Assembly: GCA_016719645.1 (NCBI GenBank)
Contig: JADJYS010000002.1
Coordinates: 248,001 to 312,000 of the forward strand
Source: a bacterium
GTDB taxonomy: Bacteria > Krumholzibacteriota > Krumholzibacteriia > LZORAL124-64-63
Length of the DNA: 64,000 bases
Direction: 5' to 3'
In this document: piece after piece, positions 7,326 through 16,373 of the stretch
How positions within the stretch are numbered: position 1 is the first letter of the stretch
How the letters are laid out: each line of letters starts with the position of its first letter
Position numbers and translations under genes: made by a program
The notes under the pieces: model-generated
Told to the model about the DNA's origin: nothing
Seen by the model: the letters and a program-made list of their open reading frames with translations, nothing else
The model's database searches: none

Positions 7326-9098
7326 ATGCGGATCCTGCGCGGCATCCCCGCCTCGCCCGGCACGGCCCTGGCCGGCGTCCACCACGTGGCGCGGGAGCTG
7401 CCCGTGGTCGTGCGCGCCGAGCTGCCCGCCGCCGATCTCGACCGCGAAGTGGAGCGGCTGCACGGGGCGCTCACGACGGCCCGCGCCCAGATCCAGGCCC
7501 TGGTCGCGCGCCTCAGCGCGGACCTCGGGCCCGAGGGCGCGGCGATCCTGGAGAGCCACCTGCTGATCCTCGAGGACGAGCTGATCGTCGACCGGGCGGT
7601 CGCGCTCGTGCGGGAGCAGTCCTGCAACGCCGAGGCCGCGTTCCACGACGCGGTGGCCGAGGTCGCCGCCCGCCTGCTCGAGACCGAGGACGGCTACCTG
7701 CGCGAGCGGGTCCAGGACCTGCGCGACGTCGAGGACCGGGTCCTGCGCGCGCTGATGGGGCTCGGCTCCGGCCGGCTCGTCGGCCCCGCGACGCCCAGCG
7801 TGGTCGCGGCCGACGACCTGGCGCCCTCGGACACCGCCGCCATCGGCGCCCGCAACGTCCTGGCCTTCGCGCTGGGCGCCGGCAGCCGGACCAGCCACGT
7901 GGCGATCCTCGCCCGCTCGCTGGGCATCCCGGCGGTGGTCGGCCTCGGCGACGCCGTGGCGGAGCTGCGCGACGGCGACCTGGTCGCCGTCGACGGCGAC
8001 CGCGGCGAGGTCGTCCTGCAGCCCGACGGCGAGACCGTCGCCCGCTTCCGCCAGCTGAGCCAGCAGCAACTCACCGTGAACGCCAAGCTGGACCACCTGC
8101 GGGACCTGCCGGCGACCACGCCGGACGGCCGCCGCCTGGGCATGCTGGTGAACATCGAGATGCCCGTCGAGGTGGAGAAGGCCCTGGCCTGCGGAGCCGA
8201 GGGGGTCGGCCTGCTGCGCACCGAGTACATCTACTTCCAGCGCCAGACGATCCCGACCGAGGCGCAGCAGCTCGAGATCTACGCGGAGATCATGCGCGGC
8301 ATGGCCGGCCGGCCGGTCGTCTTCCGCACCCTCGACGTCGGCGGCGACAAGGTCCAGCGCTACCTCGGGGCGCGCAAGGAGTCCAACCCCTTCCTGGGCT
8401 GGCGCGGCATCCGCTTCCTGCTGGCCAACCGCCCGCTGCTGAAGGCCCAGCTGCGCGCCATCTACCGCGCCGCCGCCGGCGGGCCGGCGCGGCTGATGTT
8501 CCCGATGATCACCGGCGTCGAGGAGCTGCGCGAAGCGCGCGACGTCTGCCGCGAGTGCGTGGCCGAGCTGGCGGCCGAGGGGCTGCCCCACGACCCGGAC
8601 CTCGAGGTGGGGATCATGATCGAGACGCCGGCCGCCGCGCTGGTGGCCGACCTGCTCGCCGCCGAGTGCGACTTCTTCAGCTTCGGCACCAACGACCTCG
8701 TCCAGTACACGCTGGCGATGGACCGCCTCAACAGCCGCGTCGCCTACCTCTACCAGCCCGTCCACCCCGCCGTGCTGCGCCTGCTGCGCGACGCCACCGC
8801 CGCCGCGCACGCGGCCGGCATCCGCGCCGGCATCTGCGGCGAGATGGCCTCCGAGACGCGCTACGCCGAGGTCCTGCTGGGGCTCGGCCTCGACGACGTG
8901 AGCGTCCACGCCGCGCAGCTGCCCAAGATCAAGCAGGTGGTGCGCTGGACGCCGGTCGCGGAGGCGCAGGGCCTGCTGGCCGACCTGCTGACGCGGCGCA
9001 CCGCCGCCGAGGCCGACCGCCTGCTGGCCGACTACCTGGCCGAGAAGAAGCGGCGGCGCGCCGAGGCCGCCGGACCGGAGGTGCCGGATGGGGCCTGA
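7326..9098 (+). CDS. ptsI: PTS enzyme I (phosphoenolpyruvate-protein phosphotransferase)
   Basis: A 590-residue enzyme I, the PEP-dependent entry point of the PTS. The N-terminal HPr-binding helical domain is followed by the swivelling His domain with the active-site His in GSRTSHVAILAR (about residue 195). The C-terminal PEP-binding TIM barrel carries GVGLLRTEY, the metal-binding MIETPAAA region, FSFGTNDLVQYTLAMDR, and the catalytic Cys in GICGEMASE. Full length and intact. It overlaps the next gene by 11 bp. Confidence 0.97.
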   Translation: MRILRGIPASPGTALAGVHHVARELPVVVRAELPAADLDREVERLHGALTTARAQIQALVARLSADLGPEGAAILESHLLILEDELIVDRAVALVREQSCNAEAAFHDAVAEVAARLLETEDGYLRERVQDLRDVEDRVLRALMGLGSGRLVGPATPSVVAADDLAPSDTAAIGARNVLAFALGAGSRTSHVAILARSLGIPAVVGLGDAVAELRDGDLVAVDGDRGEVVLQPDGETVARFRQLSQQQLTVNAKLDHLRDLPATTPDGRRLGMLVNIEMPVEVEKALACGAEGVGLLRTEYIYFQRQTIPTEAQQLEIYAEIMRGMAGRPVVFRTLDVGGDKVQRYLGARKESNPFLGWRGIRFLLANRPLLKAQLRAIYRAAAGGPARLMFPMITGVEELREARDVCRECVAELAAEGLPHDPDLEVGIMIETPAAALVADLLAAECDFFSFGTNDLVQYTLAMDRLNSRVAYLYQPVHPAVLRLLRDATAAAHAAGIRAGICGEMASETRYAEVLLGLGLDDVSVHAAQLPKIKQVVRWTPVAEAQGLLADLLTRRTAAEADRLLADYLAEKKRRRAEAAGPEVPDGA

Positions 9099-10137
9099 GG
9101 CGGGACTCGCGGTCATGCTCGACCACGTGCGCGCGCTGCCGGCGCAGTTGGAAGGCGCCGCCCGGCTGCCGGGGCTGGAGCGGCTGCGGCCGCCGGCGCA
9201 GCCGGTCCGCGACGTGCTGGTCTGCGGCATGGGGGGATCGGCCATCGCGGGGGACCTGCTCGCGCCGGTGGCCGAGCGCGCCGGGGTCCGCCTGGCGGTC
9301 CGCCGCGAGCCCGGCCTGCCCGGCTGGCTCGACGAGCGCACCCTGCTGGTGTTCAGCAGCTATTCCGGCCGCTCGGACGAGACGCTGGCGGCGGCCCGGG
9401 CCGCCGCGGGACGTCCGAACCCGCGCCTGGCGATCACCACGGGCGGCCCGCTCGGCGAGCTGGCGGACGGCCGCGCCGACCCCTTCCCGCGGATCTCGCT
9501 CCCGCCCGGCCTGCCGCCGCGCGCCGCGCTCGGCCACAGCCTGGGCGCCCTGGCCTGCGCCCTGGACCGGCTCGGCGCGGTGCCCGGACTGGCGGCCGAG
9601 CTGCCGGCCGCCGCCGCCGTGCTGCGCCTGGGCGAACTGAAGCTGGGGCCAACCGCCGGCCCCGACAACCCCGCCCTGCTCGCGGCGCGGGCGGCGCTCG
9701 GACGCCTGCTCGTGGTCTACACCTGCTCCCCGGAGGCGCACGCGCCGGGCCTGCGCCTGAAGGCCCAGGTCAACGAGAACGGCAAGAGCCCGGTCCTGGT
9801 CGCGCCGCTGCCCGAGGCCGCCCACAACGACATCGTGGGCTGGGAGGTCCTGCGCCCGCGCAAGCGCGACTTCCTGCTGCTGCTGCTGCATTCCGGCGAC
9901 GAGACCCCCGAGGCCCGCCTGCGGGCGCGGACGGCCGGCGACCTGCTGCAGGGGGAGTTCCAGGCGCGGATCGAGCACGAGGCCGCGGGCGATTTTCCGC
10001 TGGCGAGGATCCTGTCCCTGGTGCAGTTTGGCGACTACCTGTCCTGCTACCTGGCCGCCGCGGCCGGCGTCGATCCCGTGCCCGTGACGCGCATCGACGC
10101 GCTCAAGGAACGCCTGCGAAAGGACGCGGGAACGTGA
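9088..10137 (+). CDS. Bifunctional phosphoglucose/phosphomannose isomerase family protein
   Basis: A 349-residue SIS-fold sugar isomerase. The first SIS domain has VCGMGGSAIAGDLL and FSSYSGRSDET (phosphate-binding Ser/Thr loop). The C-terminal bact-PGI domain has KAQVNENGKSPV and AAHNDIVGWE, where the His is the expected catalytic residue. The family interconverts glucose-6-P, fructose-6-P and often mannose-6-P. The position directly after a mannose-type PTS suggests it processes the imported hexose-6-phosphate (inference). Its start overlaps ptsI by 11 bp and its stop overlaps the next GTG. Confidence 0.86.
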   Translation: MGPEAGLAVMLDHVRALPAQLEGAARLPGLERLRPPAQPVRDVLVCGMGGSAIAGDLLAPVAERAGVRLAVRREPGLPGWLDERTLLVFSSYSGRSDETLAAARAAAGRPNPRLAITTGGPLGELADGRADPFPRISLPPGLPPRAALGHSLGALACALDRLGAVPGLAAELPAAAAVLRLGELKLGPTAGPDNPALLAARAALGRLLVVYTCSPEAHAPGLRLKAQVNENGKSPVLVAPLPEAAHNDIVGWEVLRPRKRDFLLLLLHSGDETPEARLRARTAGDLLQGEFQARIEHEAAGDFPLARILSLVQFGDYLSCYLAAAAGVDPVPVTRIDALKERLRKDAGT

Positions 10138-11120
10138 AGGCCCTGATCCCGGCCGCCGGCACCGGCACGCGGCTGCGCCCGCACACGCACAACAAGCCCA
10201 AGGCCCTGCTGCCGGTCGCCGGCAAGCCGATCCTCGGACACATCATCGACGACCTGCTGCAGGCCGGCGTCGACGAGGTCGTGCTGATCATCGGCTACTG
10301 CGGCGAGGCCGTGCGGGCCTGGGCCGCCGGCGCCTACCCCGGCCTGCCGGTGACCTGCGTCGAGCAGAGCGAGCGGCTCGGCCTCGGGCACGCCGTCTGG
10401 ACCGCCCGCGACGCGATCGGCGACGCGCCCTTCTTCTGCATCCTGGGCGACACCATCGTCAAGACGGACTACCGGCGCCTGCTCGCCGACCCCCACAACT
10501 GCATCGCCGTGCGCGAGGTCGCGGACCCCCGCCGCTTCGGCGTGGTCGAGATGCGCGACGGGGCGGTGCTGCGCTTCGTGGAGAAGCCGGAAGTGCCGCC
10601 GAGCAACCTCGCCATCGTGGGGGCCTACCTGCTGCGCGACGCGCCCCGCCTCTGGGCGGCGATGGACCGCATCGTGGCCGAGGACCGCCGCACCCGCGGC
10701 GAGTACCAGCTGACCGACGGCCTGCAGGCCATGCTCGCGGACGGCTGCCGCTTCTCGGTGCAGCCGGTGGGCGAGTGGTTCGACTGCGGGAAGCGCGAGA
10801 CCTGGCTGGAGACCAACCGCGCCCTGCTGGACGCGGACCCGGCGGCGGCCGCCGCGGCGCCCGGCGTCGCGCCGCCCTGCCTGGTCGCGCCCGACGCGCG
10901 GGTGAGCCGCTCGCGCCTGGGCCCGCACGTCGTGGTCGGGGCGGGGGCCGTGATCGAGGACTGCGACCTGACCGACACCATCGTCGGCGACGGCGCCGAA
11001 GTGCGCCGCTGCCGGCTGACCGGCAGCCTGATCGGCGAGCGCGCGGTCGTCGCGGGCGTCGACGGCAGCCTCAACGTCGGCGACGACAGCGAAGTCGCCG
11101 CCGACCGCCGGATCCCCTAA
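10134..11120 (+). CDS. Sugar-phosphate nucleotidyltransferase with left-handed beta-helix C-terminus
   Basis: A 328-residue enzyme. The N-terminal Rossmann-like nucleotidyltransferase has the signature IPAAGTGTRLRPHTHNKPKA, the metal/product motif ILGDTI, and VEKP (about residue 147) followed by GAYLL. From about residue 245, hexapeptide-like repeats (VAPDARVSRSRLGPHVVVGA and onward) form a left-handed beta-helix. The family makes NDP-sugars from sugar-1-phosphates; whether the substrate is glucose-, mannose- or another sugar-1-P cannot be settled. No phosphohexomutase is encoded nearby to convert the 6-phosphate to the 1-phosphate. GTG start overlaps the isomerase stop. Confidence 0.86.
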   Translation: MKALIPAAGTGTRLRPHTHNKPKALLPVAGKPILGHIIDDLLQAGVDEVVLIIGYCGEAVRAWAAGAYPGLPVTCVEQSERLGLGHAVWTARDAIGDAPFFCILGDTIVKTDYRRLLADPHNCIAVREVADPRRFGVVEMRDGAVLRFVEKPEVPPSNLAIVGAYLLRDAPRLWAAMDRIVAEDRRTRGEYQLTDGLQAMLADGCRFSVQPVGEWFDCGKRETWLETNRALLDADPAAAAAAPGVAPPCLVAPDARVSRSRLGPHVVVGAGAVIEDCDLTDTIVGDGAEVRRCRLTGSLIGERAVVAGVDGSLNVGDDSEVAADRRIP

Positions 11121-11148
11121 CCACCGCCCGAGCCGGAGGAGTCCACGC

Positions 11149-12288
11149 ATGACCCAGCGTCACCTGTTCACCAGCGAGTCGGTCACCGAGGGCCACCCCG
11201 ACAAGGTCGCCGACCAGATCAGCGACAGCGTGCTGGACGCCATCCTGGCCGTCGACCCCAACGGGCGCGTGGCCTGCGAGACGCTGGTCACCACCGGCCT
11301 CGCGATGATCGCGGGCGAGATCACGACCCAGACCTGGGTCGACATCCCGCGCATCGTGCGCCGGACCATCCGCGACATCGGCTACACGTCGGCCGCCTAC
11401 GGCTTCGATTTCGAGACCTGCGCCGTGGTCACCTCCATCGACGAGCAGTCGCCGGACATCGCCATGGGCGTCAACCCCGGCGGCGCCGGCGACCAGGGCC
11501 TGATGTTCGGCTACGCCTGCCGCGAGACCGACGTGCTGATGCCCCTGCCCATCACCCTGGCCCACCGGCTGACCCGCCGCCTGGCCGCGGTGCGCAAGAA
11601 CGGCACCCTGCCCTGGGTGCGGCCCGACGGCAAGAGCCAGGTCACCGTGGAGTACGAGGGCGACCGGCCCGTGCGGGTCCACACGGTGGTCGTCTCCACC
11701 CAGCACGACCCCGACGTCCCGGACCTGCGCGAGCGGATCATCGCCGAGGTGATCGCGCCGGAGCTGGCGGCCCTGGACCTCGACAGCACCGGCGTCATCC
11801 ACCACGTCAACCCGACCGGCAGCTTCGTGGTCGGCGGGCCCCAGGGCGACTGCGGCCTGACCGGCCGCAAGATCATCGTCGACACCTACGGCGGCAGCGC
11901 GCCCCACGGCGGCGGCGCCTTCTCCGGCAAGGACCCGACGAAGGTCGACCGCTCGGCCTGCTACGCCGCGCGCTGGGCCGCCAAGAACGTGGTCGCGGCC
12001 GGACTGGCCGAGCGCTGCCAGATCCAGGTCGCCTACGCGATCGGCGTGGCCGAGCCGGTCTCGGTGATGGTCACGACCTTCGGCACCGGGCGCGTGCCCG
12101 ACGACCGGCTGGCCCAGGCCGTGCGCAAGGTCTTCGACCTCACGCCGCGCGGCATCATCGAGGCGCTGGACCTGCGGCGGCCGATCTACCGGCCGACGGC
12201 GGCTTACGGGCACTTCGGGCGGGACGAGGCGGGCTTCACCTGGGAGCGCGCCGACCGGATCGCGGAACTCCAGCGGGCCGTCGGCTGA
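11149..12288 (+). CDS. metK: S-adenosylmethionine synthase
   Basis: A 379-residue methionine adenosyltransferase that makes SAM from methionine and ATP. Family motifs: FTSESVTEGHPDKVADQISD at the N-terminus, GAGDQGLMFGYA (near residue 110), and the P-loop-like GGGAFSGKDPTKVDRS (near 255). A CCGGAGGAG ribosome binding site lies just before the ATG. Only 28 bp separate it from the previous gene, leaving no room for a SAM riboswitch, and none is seen. It is the last gene before the strong terminator at 12315-12342. Confidence 0.98.
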   Translation: MTQRHLFTSESVTEGHPDKVADQISDSVLDAILAVDPNGRVACETLVTTGLAMIAGEITTQTWVDIPRIVRRTIRDIGYTSAAYGFDFETCAVVTSIDEQSPDIAMGVNPGGAGDQGLMFGYACRETDVLMPLPITLAHRLTRRLAAVRKNGTLPWVRPDGKSQVTVEYEGDRPVRVHTVVVSTQHDPDVPDLRERIIAEVIAPELAALDLDSTGVIHHVNPTGSFVVGGPQGDCGLTGRKIIVDTYGGSAPHGGGAFSGKDPTKVDRSACYAARWAAKNVVAAGLAERCQIQVAYAIGVAEPVSVMVTTFGTGRVPDDRLAQAVRKVFDLTPRGIIEALDLRRPIYRPTAAYGHFGRDEAGFTWERADRIAELQRAVG

Positions 12289-12314
12289 GCGCCGCGGGAC
12301 TCGGGCATAACGGC

Positions 12315-12342
12315 AAGGCGGAGCCCACGGGGGCTCCGCCTT
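12315..12342. terminator. Bidirectional intrinsic terminator between metK and the - strand lipoprotein gene
   Basis: A perfect 12-bp stem, AAGGCGGAGCCC (12315-12326) with GGGCTCCGCCTT (12331-12342), and a 4-nt ACGG loop. It starts with AA and ends with TT, so both strands have A-stem-T character. It sits between the convergent metK (ends 12288) and the - strand gene ending at 12371, as expected for a shared terminator. Confidence 0.85.
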
Positions 12343-12370
12343 CTTCGTCGGGGGGCGGCGCGGCGCGCGC

Positions 12371-13570
12371 TCAGGGCGCGGCGGGGGCCAGCACTTCGAC
12401 CATCACCGTGTCGTGGCGCGTCACGCTGAGGTAGGTGTCGAAGACCGAGACCACGACCGGCCGCAATCCCGCGTCCTGGACCGTGAACATGTGGGAGGCG
12501 ATGCGCTCGGGGTAGGCCGACTCCAGCACGCTCCCGGAGCGCCACAGGAAGTCGAAGCGGTCGAACTGGCCCAGTTCGGGGTCGAAGCCGCAGACCGCGG
12601 CCGTCGCCGACAGCAGGACCGTGCCGTCGGTGCAGGCGTCGGGGACGTGGCCGAACGACACGTTGGTGGCGGAGTTGCGGATCGGCTTCGAGTCGACGAG
12701 GTTCCGGTTGGCGTCGTAGAGGTAGATGTCGGCGACGAAGTCGGCGGGGGCGCCCGTGTAGCCCAGCAGCAGGTTGAAGTTCGTCTGCGTGGTGCCGGTG
12801 CCCTGCCCGCGCCCGTTCAGCCAGACCCGGTAGTAGCCGTGGGCCGGGATCGACACGGTGGTGGCGAAGAGGAACTTGTCCCGGTCGTAGGGGTCGTTGG
12901 ACAGGGACCAGTTGCCGAGGCTGATCGCCGCGCCGGTGGGGTTGTGCAGCTCCAGCACCGGGTCGAGGCGGTTCAGGTTCTCCGGGTTCGGGAGCACCGT
13001 GTTGAAGGCGAGGATCTCGTTGATGACCGGCCGGGTGCGGAAGGTCTCGCCGCCGACGCCGCCGTTGCTGGCGCCGATGGTGTGCGCCGGGAAGTAGGCC
13101 AGGCTCGCGGTGACCGTCGTGTCGGGCGCCGCCATGACCGTCAGCGAGTCGTCGCGGATCTCGACCGTCACGAAGGACGACTTGCTGTCGCCGTCGTCGT
13201 CGGTGACCGTCACGGCGACCTCGTAGATGCCGGGCTCCGCGAACAGGTGGTGGGTGGTCGAGCCGGTGCCCGTCGCGCCGTCCTGGAAGTTCCACAGGAT
13301 GTCGAGGTTGGTGTTGGCGCCGGTGGGGTCGGGGCCGGGGTCGCCGCCGGAGACGAAGGCGACGAACTGGACCTCCGTGGGCGCGACGCCGCAGTCGATG
13401 TTCGCCTGGACCCGGGTGATGACCGGGGCGAGGTCCGCGTCCTCGCCGCAGCCGGCGAGCAGGGCGGCCGCGGCGGCCGCGACCAGCGCGATCGACAGGA
13501 CCCGGCTCGACAGGTTCGGCTTCCGCGGACCCGAGTTCGGCGAGCCCGGAAGGAGATGGCTCTTGCGCAT
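12371..13570 (-). CDS. Surface lipoprotein with PKD and lamin-tail-like domains
   Basis: A 399-residue protein. A long n-region and hydrophobic stretch end in a lipobox with Cys41 (ALLAGC), so it is probably lipid-anchored in the envelope. Residues ~47-140 form a PKD-type Ig fold (VAFVSGGDPGPDP, WNFQDGATGTGSTTHHLF, GIYEVAVTVTDDDGDS). Residues ~180-320 resemble a lamin-tail (LTD) domain: VINEILAFNT, PVLELHNPTGAAISLGNWSL, IPAHGYYRVWLNG. Such domains occur in secreted adhesion or nuclease-associated proteins; no catalytic domain is visible and the role is unknown. It stands alone with its own promoter candidate and ends at the shared terminator. Confidence 0.8.
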   Translation of the reverse strand: MRKSHLLPGSPNSGPRKPNLSSRVLSIALVAAAAAALLAGCGEDADLAPVITRVQANIDCGVAPTEVQFVAFVSGGDPGPDPTGANTNLDILWNFQDGATGTGSTTHHLFAEPGIYEVAVTVTDDDGDSKSSFVTVEIRDDSLTVMAAPDTTVTASLAYFPAHTIGASNGGVGGETFRTRPVINEILAFNTVLPNPENLNRLDPVLELHNPTGAAISLGNWSLSNDPYDRDKFLFATTVSIPAHGYYRVWLNGRGQGTGTTQTNFNLLLGYTGAPADFVADIYLYDANRNLVDSKPIRNSATNVSFGHVPDACTDGTVLLSATAAVCGFDPELGQFDRFDFLWRSGSVLESAYPERIASHMFTVQDAGLRPVVVSVFDTYLSVTRHDTVMVEVLAPAAP

Positions 13571-13647
13571 GTGGCTGGCTCCGTCGTCACGGTGGGGCGC
13601 CGCGCGCCACCGCCCGGCTGGGCGGCGCGGCGGCGCAGAACGTCATC

Positions 13648-13676
13648 AAAGTAGGAAGTTAGGGCGGCCCGGGCAA
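13648..13676 (-). promoter_or_regulatory. Sigma-70-like promoter for the PKD/LTD lipoprotein gene
   Basis: Read on the - strand: TTGCCC at 13676-13671, a 17-bp spacer, then TACTTT at 13653-13648. The start codon is at 13570, leaving a ~70-nt leader. The hexamers resemble those of other candidate promoters in this window (TTGCCG/C upstream of nusA and rpsO operons). Confidence 0.5.
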
Positions 13677-13711
13677 GGAGTCCAGCGAAAAGCCCCGCGC
13701 CGGGCCGGCGG

Positions 13712-14785
13712 TCAGCGGCGCACGCGCAGCCAGGCCCCGGCCGCGACCGCGGCGTAGGCCAGGTTGCCGGCCCAGGCCGCCAGGAAGGGCGGCAGGGTGC
13801 CGTTGTGGCCCAGCGAGCGGCCGAAGTTGATGGCCAGGTAGTACCCGAAGCTGATGGCGATGGTCCAGCCGAAGCCCGAGGCGACGGTGGTCTTGCGGGG
13901 GCTCGAGGCCAGCAGGATCCCCAGCATCACCACGATCAGGTGCACCACGGGGAAGGCCAGCTTGAACTGCAGGTCGACGCGGTGCGCCGTGGCGTCGCCG
14001 CCGCTGCGCCGGATGATGTCGATGTAGCGCCGCAGCTGCCGGGCGTTCATCGACTCGGGCTTGAGCCGGTCGTCGCGGAACGTGCGCGGCGTGATGCCGT
14101 CCAGCCCCGAGGCGTACTCGGCGAAGCGCACGAGGCTGTCGCCGCGGGCCGTGAAGAAGCGGCGGGTCCCGTCCTTGAGCACCCACTGGCTGCCGTCCCA
14201 GTCGGCGCTGGCGGCGTCGATCCGCTCCACGACGCGGGCCCCCTCGACCGTGTGGACCCGGAACTCGCGGATCTGCTGGCGTTCGGGGGAGAAGCTGCGG
14301 GCGTAGTAGAGGCGGCCGTCCTCGCCGTTGAAGGCGGCGTCGTTGGTGGGGCGCACGCGGTCCGGGTTGCCGTGGATCTCGACCTCCCAGATCCGCGCGA
14401 CCCGGGCGTTGGTCGCGGGCAGGACGTACTCGCCCCAGAACAGCGAGAACAGGCAGGCGAGCAGGGCCAGCGCCAGCAGCGGCCACGTGGACTGCAGCAG
14501 CGACCGGCCGGCGGCGTACATGGCGCTCAGCTCGTTGTAGCGGGCCAGGCCGCCGACGGTGAACAGCGTGGCCATGAGCATGCCGATGGGCAGGACGGTG
14601 TCCAGGATCCAGGGGATCTTGTTGAGGTAGTAGCGGGCGAGCACCGGGGCCGCGGTGTGGTTGTCGATGAAGTTGCGCAGGTGGTCGACGAGATCGACCA
14701 GGGTGAACAGGACGACCGCGCCGACCAGGGTGAAGACCAGGACGCGCAGGAAGCCGGCGATCAGGCTGCGGTGGACGAGCAGCAT
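13712..14785 (-). CDS. lptG: LptG-type LPS export permease
   Basis: A 357-residue YjgP/YjgQ-family permease. N-terminal helices MLLVHRSLIAGFLRVLVFTL and a following LVDLVDHLRNF segment are LptG-like. A periplasmic beta-jellyroll (~120-260) lies in the middle, and three C-terminal helices follow, with VDLQFKLAFPVVHLIVVMLG. LptF, LptG and LptB2 form the inner-membrane LPS extractor. The ATG overlaps the lptF stop by 1 base (TGATG), so the pair is translationally coupled. lptB and lptC are about 12 kb away in the same window. Confidence 0.87.
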   Translation of the reverse strand: MLLVHRSLIAGFLRVLVFTLVGAVVLFTLVDLVDHLRNFIDNHTAAPVLARYYLNKIPWILDTVLPIGMLMATLFTVGGLARYNELSAMYAAGRSLLQSTWPLLALALLACLFSLFWGEYVLPATNARVARIWEVEIHGNPDRVRPTNDAAFNGEDGRLYYARSFSPERQQIREFRVHTVEGARVVERIDAASADWDGSQWVLKDGTRRFFTARGDSLVRFAEYASGLDGITPRTFRDDRLKPESMNARQLRRYIDIIRRSGGDATAHRVDLQFKLAFPVVHLIVVMLGILLASSPRKTTVASGFGWTIAISFGYYLAINFGRSLGHNGTLPPFLAAWAGNLAYAAVAAGAWLRVRR

Positions 14786-16152
14786 CACGGGCTCCGCGTC
14801 CGCTGGAACCAGGAGCCCTCGTGGGCCGCCCGCACGAGCAGCGGGATCCCGATGGCCGCCAGCACCGCGTCGGCCGCCCACATCGCCACGGCGGGGTCGA
14901 GCCGTCCGCGGTCGGCCAGCTGCTCGCCGCCGACCAGGAACAGGTAGTAGACGAGGTAGAACGCCAGCGCCAGGGTCAGCGAGACGCCCCGCCCGGAGCG
15001 CGAGGCCGTGACGGCCATCGGCAGCCCGATCACCACGAAGACCACGCAGGCGGCGGGGATGGCCAGCTTCTTGTGGAACTCGACGAGGAAGGCGTTCTCG
15101 CGGGCCTGCTTGGAGCGCAGCACGCTCTGCTGGAACTCCGAGGCCCGGCGCACGCGCTGCACCTCCTGGCGGGTGGCGCGCAGCATCTCCAGCCGCCGCC
15201 CGCGGGTCTCGGCCGGACCGCCGGACGGGGCTGCGGCCAGGCCGCCGCGCCCCGGCGCGTCCAGCAGCTGCCACTGCCGCGCCGCCGCTCCCGCCGCCAG
15301 CTCCCGCTGCCCGGCCAGCGTCTCGCGGCGGTCGAGGCGGGCCTCGGCGGCCGCTCCGAGCAGGGCCGTGAAATTCATCTCGCGGTCGCCGCGGTTGGTG
15401 CGCCCGGTGTCCTCGAGGTCCCGCTCGGCGTCCCGCAGGTGCAGGTCGTGCCGGCGGAAGCGCGTGACGGTGTACTGGGAGAGGTCGCGGTCGTCCGGCA
15501 GGTCGTGGATCTCGCCGTCGAACAGCTCGATCCGCATCGCGTTGCTGTCGGGCAGCGGGACGATCAGGCCGCGCGCGGCGGTGGTCATCGTCGGCGAGAC
15601 GTCGCCGGGGCCGCTGCGCTCCAGGATGACCACGTCGCGGATCTCGTTTGTCGTCTCGTTCTTTTCCTTGACGAAGATGGTGGTGAGGTCGTTGAGGTCC
15701 GTGAACATCTGCTCGCGGATCTCCATCATCGGCCTTTTGTGTTTGATGTCGTACAGGAGGTTGGCTAGCCTGTGGTTCGACTCCGGGAAGACGTAGTGGT
15801 TGTAGGCGGTCAGGCCGGCCGCCACCAGCGCGGCGCCGAACAGCAGGGGCCGCAGGATGGCGTAGAGCCCCACGCCGCTCGCCTTCATGGCCGTGATCTC
15901 GTGGTCCGTGGCGAGCTGGCCCACGCCCATCAGGACCCCGATCAGGACCGCCATGGGCACGGATAATGCAAACGTGTAACCCAGGCTCAACAGAAGCACT
16001 TCCGTGGCCACCACGAACGACACGCCCTTGGTCACGAACAGATCGACGTAGCGGTACAGGTTGTCGATGATCAGCACGAAGGTGATCACGAAGAAGCCGA
16101 ACGCGAAGGGTCCGGCGGTGGCGCGCAGCAGATGTCGTTGCAGCAGGATCAT
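14785..16152 (-). CDS. lptF: LptF-type LPS export permease
   Basis: A 455-residue YjgP/YjgQ permease. ATG 16152 is chosen because it begins directly with the conserved first helix (MILLQRHLLRATAGPFAFGF); an in-frame start at 16329 would add 59 residues without membrane character. LIIDNLYRYVDLFVTKGV and PMAVLIGVLMGVGQLATDHE are typical of LptF. The periplasmic part is longer than the ~365-residue family norm, with a charged, partly helical insert (~residues 250-330, rich in Arg, Gln and Ala). C-terminal helices restart at KKLAIPAACVVFVVIGLPMA. Confidence 0.87.
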   Translation of the reverse strand: MILLQRHLLRATAGPFAFGFFVITFVLIIDNLYRYVDLFVTKGVSFVVATEVLLLSLGYTFALSVPMAVLIGVLMGVGQLATDHEITAMKASGVGLYAILRPLLFGAALVAAGLTAYNHYVFPESNHRLANLLYDIKHKRPMMEIREQMFTDLNDLTTIFVKEKNETTNEIRDVVILERSGPGDVSPTMTTAARGLIVPLPDSNAMRIELFDGEIHDLPDDRDLSQYTVTRFRRHDLHLRDAERDLEDTGRTNRGDREMNFTALLGAAAEARLDRRETLAGQRELAAGAAARQWQLLDAPGRGGLAAAPSGGPAETRGRRLEMLRATRQEVQRVRRASEFQQSVLRSKQARENAFLVEFHKKLAIPAACVVFVVIGLPMAVTASRSGRGVSLTLALAFYLVYYLFLVGGEQLADRGRLDPAVAMWAADAVLAAIGIPLLVRAAHEGSWFQRTRSP

Positions 16153-16246
16153 GGTGGTCGCCGCGGCCGCTCCTGTCGCCTGAAGGGGGCGGCCTGACCC
16201 CTTTCGAGGACGGTCGCCGGCATCCGGATACGTTCCGGGAACCCGC

Positions 16247-16275
16247 AGTGTAGCCACTGGTTCCCTGCAGGACAA
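16247..16275 (-). promoter_or_regulatory. Promoter for lptF-lptG
   Basis: On the - strand TTGTCC (16275-16270), 17-bp spacer, TACACT (16252-16247). Transcription would start near 16240, about 90 nt before the lptF ATG at 16152. It lies in the 221-bp gap between the divergent lptF and sprA genes; I see no comparably clear promoter for sprA on the other strand. Confidence 0.58.
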
Positions 16276-16373
16276 CGATTCTTCGCCGCGGGTTCGCTCG
16301 GCACGGGGATCCCCGGTCCGGAATTCCAACGAGGCAGGCGGGCCGCGCGCGGCGGCCCGACGGGAGGAGCGGG

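Noticed and set aside
11121..11148. SAM riboswitch ahead of metK
   Set aside because: Only 28 bp separate metK from the upstream gene and no riboswitch fold fits.
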